Below are positions 37,579 to 45,944 of a stretch of 64,000 nucleotides of DNA, piece by piece. Position numbers and translations under genes: made by a program. The DNA comes from APNM01 sp040361335 (GTDB taxonomy: Bacteria > Pseudomonadota > Gammaproteobacteria > Nevskiales > Salinisphaeraceae). The notes below the pieces were generated by a model that was not told where the DNA came from, did not search any database, and was given only the letters and a program-made list of their open reading frames with translations. The DNA is taken from the NCBI RefSeq assembly GCF_040361335.1, contig NZ_APNM01000015.1:1-64000 (forward strand). Direction: 5' to 3'. The first letter of the stretch is position 1, and each line of letters begins with the position of its first letter.

Positions 37579-39042
37579 TCATTCGAGTACGCGGTACACC
37601 CGGGGATCGGCGGGTCGGCCGCCCGCCAGATAGCGGTTCAGGTTTTCCCGGTAAGTCCGCTCGCTGTGCTCGGCCATCCGTTCGGCGAGGCCGCCGGGCA
37701 GGGCCGGCGGTCCGTTGCGCGTCGGCGTGATCCGGAATTGCCGCTGCGACGCCTTCTCCGCCTGCTTGATGGCCTTCAGTTCCCGGTGGACGATCGCGTC
37801 CGCGGTCGAATGGGTGGTGGCGAACCAGCTCCGCAGCGTGTGGATATAGATATCGTCGATATCGCCGATACGGCCGGCGTTCTCGGCCGCGACGATCACC
37901 CGCGCCGCCTGCTGCCGGTCGCGCAGTTGCTCGACCGCGAGATGGATCGCCCGCCGGAAATCCGCCTCCTCCAGGGCGGCGGTGACGGCGGCCACCTTGG
38001 CCTGGTAGGCCGCCACCGCCTCGCGGTGGGCCTGTAGTTCCGACTTGTGCCGGTCGAGCGCGGCGAGATACTCGCAGGCGCTCGCGTTGTCCATGTCGCA
38101 GGCCCGTGCGGTCCAGTCCCGGCCGTCCAGATGGCGGCCCTGTTTCGCTAACGCGACCGCCATGCCGTAGCAGCCCGAGGCGTCGCCGCCCTGACAGCCT
38201 TCGCGGTAGCGCGTCTTCGCCGCTTCCACGTCGCCCATCTCCAGATGCGCGAAGCCGGTCCAGGTGCAGCCGGCCGCGAGACCCTTGTCGCACGCCTGCC
38301 GATACAGGGACAGAATCTTGTCGCCGGCGGCCTCGATGCCCTGGCTGCGATGGAGCATGGTTGCGGCGTTCAGGCAACCGGCGGCCTCGCCCATGATGCA
38401 AGACCGTTCGAAATAGATCGCGGCCGACGGGATGTCGGCGGAAATCCCCAATTCGCCGCTGACCAGCCAGCCGGCGATATAGCACGCCTCGGCGGCGGCG
38501 GGACGGCGTATCCCGCATCCCCGGTCCGCGAAATTGAAGGCCATGCGGCCGTCCGCCTGGAAGCCGAACCGGCCCAGGGCGTAGATGTTCGCGCCATAAC
38601 CGCAGGCCGCCGGATCCTTGATCTTGCAGCCGTGCATCATGAGGTCGTGACCGGCGTCGCGGTCGTGCGGCACGCCCTGTCCCTGGAAGGCGATGAAGGC
38701 GGCAATGTAGCAGCCGCTGTCCGTGGAATTCCGCTTGCAGGCTTCGACCGCATAGGGATAGGCCTTGCCGTCGTCGCGGGGCACGCCCCTGTCGCCGTTG
38801 AACAGGATCCGGGCGACCCCGGCGCAACCATCCCCGTCGCCGAGACGGCAGGCGCGGTCGTAATATTGCATCGCTTGCGGGCCGTTCTGCGGTACCCCGT
38901 CGCCGTATTCCAGCCGGAGCCCGTGCGCGCGGCAGGCCTCGGCGTCTCCCTGTTCGCATGCCGCCGGCGATGCCCCGTGTGCCTGTGGGGATAGCGACGC
39001 CGCGCATAGCGCAACGCCGAAAACCGCCATCATCCGTTTCAT
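37579..39042 (-). CDS. Secreted Sel1/Hcp-like cysteine-rich repeat protein
   Basis: A 487-residue protein with a signal peptide (MKRMMAVFGVALCAASLSPQAHGAS) and then about nine Sel1-like repeats of roughly 36 residues, many with two spaced cysteines (for example ACRLGDGDGCAG, ACKRNSTDSGCY, ACDKGLAAGCTW). This disulfide-rich pattern recalls Helicobacter cysteine-rich proteins. The C-terminal 120 residues are helical and repeat-free, ending in RVYRVLE. I chose the ATG at 39042, which gives the signal peptide; the frame is open to 39177. Such repeats usually mediate protein contacts. It is divergent from recQ. Confidence 0.8.
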   Translation of the reverse strand: MKRMMAVFGVALCAASLSPQAHGASPAACEQGDAEACRAHGLRLEYGDGVPQNGPQAMQYYDRACRLGDGDGCAGVARILFNGDRGVPRDDGKAYPYAVEACKRNSTDSGCYIAAFIAFQGQGVPHDRDAGHDLMMHGCKIKDPAACGYGANIYALGRFGFQADGRMAFNFADRGCGIRRPAAAEACYIAGWLVSGELGISADIPSAAIYFERSCIMGEAAGCLNAATMLHRSQGIEAAGDKILSLYRQACDKGLAAGCTWTGFAHLEMGDVEAAKTRYREGCQGGDASGCYGMAVALAKQGRHLDGRDWTARACDMDNASACEYLAALDRHKSELQAHREAVAAYQAKVAAVTAALEEADFRRAIHLAVEQLRDRQQAARVIVAAENAGRIGDIDDIYIHTLRSWFATTHSTADAIVHRELKAIKQAEKASQRQFRITPTRNGPPALPGGLAERMAEHSERTYRENLNRYLAGGRPADPRVYRVLE

Positions 39043-39170
39043 CCGTCCGCCCTTGCCGATCCAACTCGCCGTTTCAGAATAATCGTGTGTCACGGGAGCG
39101 AAACCCCGGAAATGGGGGGTATGGCGCGGTCCGGTTAGCGGGCGTCCGCGGGTGCCGGTACCATGGCGGG

Positions 39171-40988
39171 ATGTCACCCGAGTCGGTTCTCCGCGACACC
39201 TTCGGCTACGAGCAATTCCGCGGCGAGCAGGCCGCGGTGATCGACACCGTCGCCGGCGGCGGCGATGCCGTCGTGCTCATGCCCACCGGCGGCGGCAAGT
39301 CCCTGTGCTACCAGATTCCCGCGCTGCTGCGCCCCGGCATCGGCGTGGTGGTGTCGCCGCTGATCGCGTTGATGGCGGACCAGGTCGCCGCCCTGCGCCA
39401 GCTCGGCATCCGCGCCGCCTATCTCAACTCCAGCCTGCCGCCGGCGGAGCAGGCCGCGGTCGAGGCGGCGATGCGCGACGGCGATCTGGACATGATCTAC
39501 GTGGCGCCCGAGCGGCTGCTGCAGCCGCGGACCTTGGCGCTGCTGGAGGAATGCCGGCTGGCCCTGTTCGCGATCGACGAGGCCCACTGCGTGTCCCAAT
39601 GGGGCCATGACTTCCGCCCCGAGTATCTCCAGCTCGCGGTGCTCGCCGAACGGTTCCCGGGCGTGCCGCGCGTGGCCCTGACCGCCACCGCCGATCCGCC
39701 CACCCAGCGCGAGATCCGCGAGCGCCTGGGGCTGGAGGCGGCGCGCCTGTTCCGCCACAGCTTCGACCGCCCGAACATCCGCTACCGGGTCGCCGAGCGC
39801 GGCCAGGCCCGCCAGCAATTGCAGCGTTTCATCGCGGACGAACACCGCGGCGAGGCCGGCATCGTCTATTGTCTGTCACGGCGCAAGGTCGAGCAGACCG
39901 CGGAGTGGCTCTCGGCCCAGGGGTTGACGGCGTTGCCGTACCACGCCGGTCTGCCGCACGAGGTGCGCGAGGCCCATCAGCAACGCTTCCTGCGCGAGGA
40001 GGGCGTGATCATCGTGGCCACGGTGGCCTTCGGCATGGGGATTGACAAGCCGGACGTGCGCTTCGTGGCCCACCTGGACCTGCCGGCCTCGCTGGAGGGC
40101 TATTACCAGGAAACCGGCCGCGCCGGCCGCGACGGATTGCCCGCCGATGCCTGGATGCTCTACGGCCTGTCGGACGTGGTCCAGCGACGGCGCATGATCG
40201 AGGACTCCGGCGCCGGCGAGGACCGCAAGCGCGTCGAGCGCCACAAGCTGGACGCCATGCTCGCCTATTGCGAACTGTCGAGCTGCCGCCGGCGGCACCT
40301 GCTGGGTTATTTCGGCGAGGATTATCCGGCGGATTGCGGCAATTGCGATACCTGCCTGTCGCCGCCGGATACCTGGGACGCCACCGAGGCCGCCCGCAAG
40401 GCCCTGTCGGCGGTGTTCCGCACCGGTCAGCGCTTCGGCGCCCAGTACCTGGTCGACCATCTGCGGGGCAAGGCCGACGAGCGCGCCGAGCGGTTCGGCC
40501 ACACGCGGCTGTCCACGTTCGGGGTGGGGGAGGACATCCCGGCCGCGGAATGGCGGGTGATCCTGCGTCAGCTCGTGGCGCGCGGTTTCCTGACCGTGGA
40601 TCTGGACGGCTACGGCGGCCTGCGCCTGGGCGACGGCTGCCGGCCCCTGTTGCGCGGCGAAACCACGCTGTCGCTGCGCCGGGCACGCGCCGTGGAACGC
40701 GCCCCGCGGCGTCGGGCCGGCTCGGCGGATGCCGAGCTGGATCCGGCGGACCGGCCGCTCTGGGAGGCCCTGCGCGACCTGCGCAAGCGGCTCGCGGACG
40801 AGCAGGGCGTGCCGCCCTACGTCATCTTCCACGACCGGACGCTGCGCGCCATGGTCGAACACAAGCCGCGCGACGAGGCGGCGTTCCTCGCCGTCGACGG
40901 GGTCGGGCGCAAGAAGCTGGAGGCCTACGGCGAGTCGTTCCTGAGCGAGATCGCCGGATACGCGGCATCGTCCGGCGAGACGGCGTAG
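39171..40988 (+). CDS. recQ: ATP-dependent DNA helicase RecQ
   Basis: 3'-5' helicase for recombination and fork repair. The 605 residues have the expected order: motif 0 FGYEQFRGEQ, Walker A MPTGGGKSLCYQ (near 43), DEAH in AIDEAHCVSQWGHDFRPEY (near 140), motif VI QETGRAGRDG (near 320), the RQC zinc cysteines CELSSCRRRHLLGYFGE with CGNCDTC (near 367-395), and a C-terminal HRDC domain with FLAVDGVGRKKLEAYGE. I chose the ATG at 39171 because residues upstream are not family-like. Confidence 0.95.
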   Translation: MSPESVLRDTFGYEQFRGEQAAVIDTVAGGGDAVVLMPTGGGKSLCYQIPALLRPGIGVVVSPLIALMADQVAALRQLGIRAAYLNSSLPPAEQAAVEAAMRDGDLDMIYVAPERLLQPRTLALLEECRLALFAIDEAHCVSQWGHDFRPEYLQLAVLAERFPGVPRVALTATADPPTQREIRERLGLEAARLFRHSFDRPNIRYRVAERGQARQQLQRFIADEHRGEAGIVYCLSRRKVEQTAEWLSAQGLTALPYHAGLPHEVREAHQQRFLREEGVIIVATVAFGMGIDKPDVRFVAHLDLPASLEGYYQETGRAGRDGLPADAWMLYGLSDVVQRRRMIEDSGAGEDRKRVERHKLDAMLAYCELSSCRRRHLLGYFGEDYPADCGNCDTCLSPPDTWDATEAARKALSAVFRTGQRFGAQYLVDHLRGKADERAERFGHTRLSTFGVGEDIPAAEWRVILRQLVARGFLTVDLDGYGGLRLGDGCRPLLRGETTLSLRRARAVERAPRRRAGSADAELDPADRPLWEALRDLRKRLADEQGVPPYVIFHDRTLRAMVEHKPRDEAAFLAVDGVGRKKLEAYGESFLSEIAGYAASSGETA

Positions 40989-41205
40989 GGATGGCCGGAT
41001 TGTCGGTAATATTCGACGCGACGTGTGCGCTAAAGTTAGTTTGGCATCCGTCGATAATGTAAGAACGTCGAAAGTTGTCCGTGCCGAAGCCGATATCGCT
41101 TCTCCGATTGCGACGCCGGGACGGCGGCCCGTATCGTCGGCATATCGACCGACGGATGCCATGCCGACGGAGGTCGCCATATTGCATCGCTCACCGATTT
41201 CCGCC

Positions 41206-42438
41206 ATGAACCGATTTGCCACCCGCTCCCTGCCGAGGCGTTTCTGTGCACTCGCATTGCTGATGCTGCCGTGTCTGCCTGTCACCGCCGTGGAGGAGAT
41301 GGGGTTCCAACTCGGCGGTTTCGGCACGCTCGGCCTGACCTACAACGACAGCGACGACTTCGCGTTCGTGCGTGACAGTTTTCAGCCGGACGGCATCAAG
41401 AACGAGGTCAGCACCAAGACCGACTCCACGCTCGGTATCCAGGCTCGATACCGTTTCACGCCGCACCTCGACGCCGTGGTCCAGCTCCTGAGCCGGCACG
41501 ACGCGGACGGCAGTTTCCCGCCCGAGGTGAACTGGGCCTACCTCAAGTACACCCCGACCCCCGACTGGGACCTCCGGGCGGGGCGCCTGAGCTGGGATGT
41601 CTACATGCTTTCCGACAGCCGCTACGTCGGCTACTCCTTCCTGTGGGTGCGGCCGCCCATCGAGTATTTCGGAGTGCAGCAACTGAGCCACATCGACGGG
41701 TTCGACGTCACCTGGACCCGTCCCCTGGACTCGGGGCTGTTCTGGATCAAGGCCTATGGCGGATTCGCCGACGAGGAACTGCCGATCGAGGATGCGCAGG
41801 ATTACGACCTGGGCGGCAGCTACGTGGTGGGCGCGCACGCGAACTACCAGTTCGGCGACTGGTGGTTGCGCCTGGGCTTCGCACGCGAGGCCCTGGACGA
41901 AGCGGCGGATGACCTGCAGCCCCTGTTCGAGCGCATGGCGACCGCGGGCGGCGAGACCGGCGCCGAGCTGGCCGACGACATGCGTCTGGCGGGCGCGGAC
42001 GTCGACCATTTCGTGGTCGGTCTGCTGTACTCGCGCGGTCCCCTGCGGCTCCAGTTCATGTTCGACCATTCCGACAGCGATACGCTGCTGTTCACGGACT
42101 TCTATACCGGCTACGCCACGGTCAGTTACCGGGTCGGTGACTGGACCCCCTTCCTGTCCTTCGCCGCCATCGAGAGCGACCGTATCGACCGCGAGAGCGG
42201 CTTTCCGTCCGGCAGCCCCGACGATGCCGCGATCCAGGCCTTTCTCCGGGATGTGCGCTACGACCAGCACACGACCTCGCTGGGCGTGCGTCGCGACATC
42301 ACCGAGAACGTCGCCCTTAAGTTCCAGGTGGACCGCCTCTGGGCGAAATCGCCGGCCGTAACCATGATGCGCGACCCGGCTCCCGATTGGGACGGCCGCG
42401 GCACCGTCGTCACCGCGACCCTGGATTTCGTGTTCTAG
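41206..42438 (+). CDS. Outer-membrane beta-barrel protein (porin-like)
   Basis: 410 residues with a signal peptide (basic start MNRFATRSLPRR, then CALALLMLPCLPVTAV). The mature part alternates hydrophobic and polar residues as in barrel strands, for example LGGFGTLGLTYND, DLRAGRLSWDVYML, ANYQFGDWWLRLGFAR and LRLQFMFDHSD, and ends with a C-terminal aromatic Phe (TATLDFVF), the outer-membrane assembly signal. Substrate unknown. The next gene starts two bases after the stop, so it forms an operon with a binding protein and a diguanylate cyclase. The ATG at 41206 is chosen for the signal peptide; starts further upstream are possible. Confidence 0.8.
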   Translation: MNRFATRSLPRRFCALALLMLPCLPVTAVEEMGFQLGGFGTLGLTYNDSDDFAFVRDSFQPDGIKNEVSTKTDSTLGIQARYRFTPHLDAVVQLLSRHDADGSFPPEVNWAYLKYTPTPDWDLRAGRLSWDVYMLSDSRYVGYSFLWVRPPIEYFGVQQLSHIDGFDVTWTRPLDSGLFWIKAYGGFADEELPIEDAQDYDLGGSYVVGAHANYQFGDWWLRLGFAREALDEAADDLQPLFERMATAGGETGAELADDMRLAGADVDHFVVGLLYSRGPLRLQFMFDHSDSDTLLFTDFYTGYATVSYRVGDWTPFLSFAAIESDRIDRESGFPSGSPDDAAIQAFLRDVRYDQHTTSLGVRRDITENVALKFQVDRLWAKSPAVTMMRDPAPDWDGRGTVVTATLDFVF

Positions 42439-42440
42439 CG

Positions 42441-42875
42441 ATGGCCGTAAGCTTGCGTCCACTGCTGTTGTTGCTCGTCGCGGTCGCGCTCTCGGCCGTG
42501 TCCGCGGCGCGTGCGGAGATCGCCGTGGTGGTCAACCCGGAAAGCGGCGTCACCGAGATGACCCGCGATCAAGTGGTCAATATCTACATGGGTCGCTACC
42601 AGGGTCTGCCCTCGGGGATCACGGCCTTCCCGGTCGACCTGGTGCCGTTGCGTCAGGACTTCTATAGCCGGCTCGTCGACCGGACCCTGGCCGAGATCAA
42701 CTCCTATTGGGCCCGCCTGATCTTCTCCGGCCGCGCCACGCCGCCGCGCCGCCTGGACGACGCCACGGCGGTGCTGGAGGTCGTGTCCAACAACCGCGGG
42801 GCCATCGGCTATCTGCCGAGCGGGGCGGTCGACGATTCGCGCGTGACCGTGGTCCTGGAACTGGTGGACGACTGA
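42441..42875 (+). CDS. Periplasmic PstS-like half-size binding protein
   Basis: 144 residues: a signal peptide (LLLLLVAVALSAVSAARA) followed by a single lobe of a phosphate-binding-protein-like fold. Typical blocks are VVVNPESGVTEMTRDQVVNIYMG, PVDLVPLRQDFYSRL, YWARLIFSGRATPPR and AVLEVVSNNRGAIGYLPSG. Such short PstS-like proteins often stand apart from ABC transporters and are thought to sense rather than import. No transporter genes are nearby. It lies 2 bases after the barrel gene and 8 before the cyclase. Confidence 0.8.
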   Translation: MAVSLRPLLLLLVAVALSAVSAARAEIAVVVNPESGVTEMTRDQVVNIYMGRYQGLPSGITAFPVDLVPLRQDFYSRLVDRTLAEINSYWARLIFSGRATPPRRLDDATAVLEVVSNNRGAIGYLPSGAVDDSRVTVVLELVDD

Positions 42876-42883
42876 GCCCGAGG

Positions 42884-44479
42884 ATGCGCAGCCCCTTGAG
42901 CTATCTCCGCACCAATCTCGCCATCCGTACGGCGGTCGTGATCCTGCTGCTGGTCGTGGTCGTGGGATTAGGTTTCCTGGCCATGGCGGTGCAGGTGATA
43001 CAGGCCGAGGAGCATCGCCAGCAGATGGCCCGTCTGGACGGGCTCCTGGACACCGTGCAGAACACCGTCAGCATCGCCACTTACCTCGAGGACCGCGAGC
43101 TGGCCGAGGAAGTGGCCGGCGGCCTGGTGCGCAACCCGACGGTACTCGCGGTCGAGATACGTTCGGGCGGACACGTTATCGCGGAGCGGCACAAGGGCGG
43201 TCCCGGCACCCCGATCAACGGCGATACCCTCGTGCGCGAGCTGCATTCGCCCTTCGGCGAGGAGACCGTCGGCCGCATCGCCCTGGTGCCCGATGATTCC
43301 GAGATACAGTCGGAGGTGACCCGGGCGACCTCCTATACGATCGTCTTCCTCGCCCTGCTGTTGACGCTGATCGGCGGCGGTATCGTCGCGGTCGTGATGC
43401 GCTACGTGACCCACCCGATCCTGCGCATCTCCAACCGGCTGCACGACCTCCGGGCGGAGACCGGCGAAAAACTCGACCTGCCGCGTGGCAGCGAGACCGA
43501 CGAGATCGGGCGCTTGGTCAACGACGTCAACGGCCTGATCGACCACCTCGTGGCGATCCTCCACCAGGAGCGCGAGCTGCGGCTGGAGCGGGAGATCGCC
43601 GAGAGAAAGTTCCGCACCATCTTCGAGAGCGCGGAGAGCGGGATTTTCGTGGTGGACGAGCAGGGGGTGCTGCTGTCCTACAACCCGGCTTTCGGCCGCC
43701 TGTTCGGGCTGCCGCCCTCGGGACCCACCGAGCACGCCGCGCCGCGTTTTCCCGTTCTGTTCCAGGGTACGCCCGACGCGGTCGCGGTCGCCCACCTGCT
43801 CGAACGCTGCGCCGAGGGCGGCGGGCCGCGGAGCGGGGACTTCCGTCTGCCCGGCGAGGATGGCGCGACGCGCTGGGTGCACGTGGTGCTCAACCCCGTG
43901 CAGGGCGGTTACATGCAGGGCGTGGTCAACGACATAACCCAGCGCAAGCTTTCGGAGGAAAGTGCCCGGGAGCAGGCGATCACCGACACGCTGACCGGGT
44001 TGCACAACCGTCTCGGTTTCGATCGCCGCCTGCGCGAGTTGATGGAACGCTGCCGGCGCGAGCCGGCGCACCGCTTCAGCCTGGTCATGCTGGATCTGGA
44101 CAAATTCAAGCCGATCAACGACACCCGGGGGCACCTCGCCGGCGATCTGGTGCTCAAGCACGTGGCCGGACTGCTCGACGCCCGGGTCCGCGACAGCGAC
44201 CTGGTGGCCCGCTACGGCGGCGACGAGTTCGTGATCCTGCTGGACGGCACTACCGACCGCGCGGCGATCGTGGACATCGTCGAGAGTCTGCTGCGCCGGA
44301 TCAACGAGCCCATCCGCATCGACGACGGCGACACGGTCCAGGTGGGCGCGAGCTTCGGTATCGCCTTCTACGGCGGCGATGCGGGCCGTCGCCCGGATAT
44401 CGTGCGGCGCGCCGACGAGGCCATGTACCGCGCCAAGGTCGGCGGCCGGAACACCTATCGTTTCCACGACGAGGTCTGA
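42884..44479 (+). CDS. Membrane diguanylate cyclase with periplasmic sensor, HAMP and PAS
   Basis: 531 residues. TM1 is at about 15-37 (VVILLLVVVVGLGFLAMAV), followed by a periplasmic segment of about 110 residues with CHASE8-like character (TVSIATYLEDRELAEEVAGGLVRNPTVLAVEIRS), then TM2 at about 150-172, a HAMP linker, a PAS domain (FRTIFESAESGIFVVDEQG, near 245) and a GGDEF domain. The active site is an intact YGGDEFVIL, with an inhibitory-site RxxD (RDSD) five residues before it, so it should make c-di-GMP with product inhibition. The upstream binding protein and barrel probably feed the periplasmic sensor. Confidence 0.9.
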   Translation: MRSPLSYLRTNLAIRTAVVILLLVVVVGLGFLAMAVQVIQAEEHRQQMARLDGLLDTVQNTVSIATYLEDRELAEEVAGGLVRNPTVLAVEIRSGGHVIAERHKGGPGTPINGDTLVRELHSPFGEETVGRIALVPDDSEIQSEVTRATSYTIVFLALLLTLIGGGIVAVVMRYVTHPILRISNRLHDLRAETGEKLDLPRGSETDEIGRLVNDVNGLIDHLVAILHQERELRLEREIAERKFRTIFESAESGIFVVDEQGVLLSYNPAFGRLFGLPPSGPTEHAAPRFPVLFQGTPDAVAVAHLLERCAEGGGPRSGDFRLPGEDGATRWVHVVLNPVQGGYMQGVVNDITQRKLSEESAREQAITDTLTGLHNRLGFDRRLRELMERCRREPAHRFSLVMLDLDKFKPINDTRGHLAGDLVLKHVAGLLDARVRDSDLVARYGGDEFVILLDGTTDRAAIVDIVESLLRRINEPIRIDDGDTVQVGASFGIAFYGGDAGRRPDIVRRADEAMYRAKVGGRNTYRFHDEV

Positions 44480-44537
44480 GTCGGCCGCCAGGGTACATGC
44501 GCTACACTGGCGCGTCCGTCCGAATCCCCAGGAGGCC

Positions 44538-45206
44538 ATGGAGACCTTCGCCCGTATCCGCGAGACGGCGGCCGCCCGCGTCGGCGGGGACGAGGCGCTG
44601 CGCGAGCGCCTGGTGCGCCCCGAGCCGCCCGAGTCCCTCGCCATGGTCGGCGACGACCGTTACCTGTCGGTGATGAGCCGGCGCATCTTCCGCGCCGGCC
44701 TCCAGCACCGGATGGTCGACGCCCGCTGGCCCGCGTTCGAGGCCGCCTTCCTGGATTTCGATCCGGCAAGGGTGGCGGAGATGGACGACGGCGACCTGCG
44801 GCGTCTGGGCAACGACGAGCGCCTGATCCGTCACCACGGCAAGCTGCGGGCCGTGCGCGACAACGCCCGCGCCATGCTCGACCTGGTGGCGGAAGAGGGC
44901 AGCTTCGGCGCCTGGCTCGCGGCCTGGCCGGAGGACGAGATCGTGGAACTCTGGTTCGACCTGTCGGCGCGCTTCTCTCAGCTCGGCGGCAATTCCGCGC
45001 CGGCGTTCCTGCGCATGGCGGGCAAGGACAGCTTCCTGGTCACCGACTGGGTGACCAAGGCCCTGAACCACTGGGACGCCTACGAGGGCACACCCAAGGG
45101 CAAGCGGGCCCTGCGCGAGGTCCAGGCCCGTTTCAACGAGTGGATGGACGAGAGCGACTGGCCCCTGTGCCGCATCAGCCAGACCCTGGCCCTGTCCGTG
45201 GAGTGA
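44538..45206 (+). CDS. DNA-3-methyladenine glycosylase I-like (HhH-GPD) protein
   Basis: 222 residues. SRRIFRAGLQHRMVDARWPAFEAAFLDFDPARVAEM and GNDERLIRHHGKLRAVRDNA (about 45-115) match the core of Tag glycosylases, and FSQLGGNSAPAFLRMAGKDSFLVTDWV the helix-hairpin-helix end. The N-terminal zinc ligands and catalytic-side motif of E. coli Tag are not visible, so this is a divergent branch; activity on 3-methyladenine is inferred. The start is backed by GGAGG five bases upstream. A lipoprotein gene follows after 5 bases. Confidence 0.68.
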   Translation: METFARIRETAAARVGGDEALRERLVRPEPPESLAMVGDDRYLSVMSRRIFRAGLQHRMVDARWPAFEAAFLDFDPARVAEMDDGDLRRLGNDERLIRHHGKLRAVRDNARAMLDLVAEEGSFGAWLAAWPEDEIVELWFDLSARFSQLGGNSAPAFLRMAGKDSFLVTDWVTKALNHWDAYEGTPKGKRALREVQARFNEWMDESDWPLCRISQTLALSVE

Positions 45207-45211
45207 TCCTT

Positions 45212-45598
45212 ATGTCCCGAGCCTTTCTCCTCGCCACCGTCCTGCTGCTCGGCGCCTGCGCCTCGGCGCCGCCGGTGACCCTGCAGGGCGAACTGACCTA
45301 CCGCGAGCGCATCGCGCTGCCGGAGGGCGCCTACGCGCGGGTGGCCCTGCTGGAAGTGGGCGAGGGCGGCAACGACCTGGTCTCGGAGCAGGAACTGCGC
45401 CGCCCCGGCCAGGTGCCGATCGCCTTCAGCCTGACGGTGCCGGGCGAGATACTGGAACGGGAGCGCGAATACGGCCTGCGCGCGGCGATCTACGACCGCT
45501 CCGGCGCGGCCCGCTGGGTCACCCCGCAGACCCGGTCCGTGAACCCCTTCGACCCGCCCGAGTCGCTCGTCCTGGAACTGCGGCGGGTGGGGGAATAA
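45212..45598 (+). CDS. YbaY-type lipoprotein
   Basis: 128 residues with a lipobox LLGAC (Cys about residue 17), so it is a membrane-anchored lipoprotein. The rest is one beta-rich domain: VTLQGELTYRERIALPEGAYARVALLEV and PIAFSLTVPGEILE, the pattern of the YbaY/YscW family. Members resemble secretin pilot proteins in fold, but most have no known role. Its stop codon touches the repeat at 45598. Confidence 0.78.
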   Translation: MSRAFLLATVLLLGACASAPPVTLQGELTYRERIALPEGAYARVALLEVGEGGNDLVSEQELRRPGQVPIAFSLTVPGEILEREREYGLRAAIYDRSGAARWVTPQTRSVNPFDPPESLVLELRRVGE

Positions 45599-45944
45599 TC
45601 CACGGATGACACGGATTTCGCGGATTTAAAGACATGAATAAGGGATCAGTGAATCTCCCGCCTTTAGGCGGCAGGTTTTTGGTTCCTTCTCCCCTGAGGG
45701 GAGAAGGACAGGATGAGGGGCTCGGCTATGCCTTTCCCCCTCACCCTGACCCTCTCCCCAGAGGGGAGAGGGGAAGTTCGCAGTATGGCCGATCGATCCG
45801 GCTTCGAGCCGCAACCTGAAGCCAGCGGCTAAGGCCGGCGTTTCACAGACTTAAAAGAAACTTTAAAAAATCTGTGTAAATCCGCGTAATCCATGGATAG
45901 TCTTCTTCTTCATCTGCGTGCATCTGCGTCATCTGCGGATTATT
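45598..45944. repeat. Nested repeat: ATCCACGGATG arms around an inverted composite element
   Basis: Outer arms: ATCCACGGATGACACGGATT (from 45598) and AAATCCGCGTAATCCATGGA region (45868-45898), then an extra run of three CATCTGCG units (45911-45944) that reaches into the last codons of the ligase gene. Inside, 45631-45840 is a full composite element inverted relative to 33800-34030, ending in GCCAGCGGCTAAGGCCGGCG. The outer arm family differs from the ACCACAGAG arms used elsewhere, yet the same inner element is enclosed. Confidence 0.88.
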
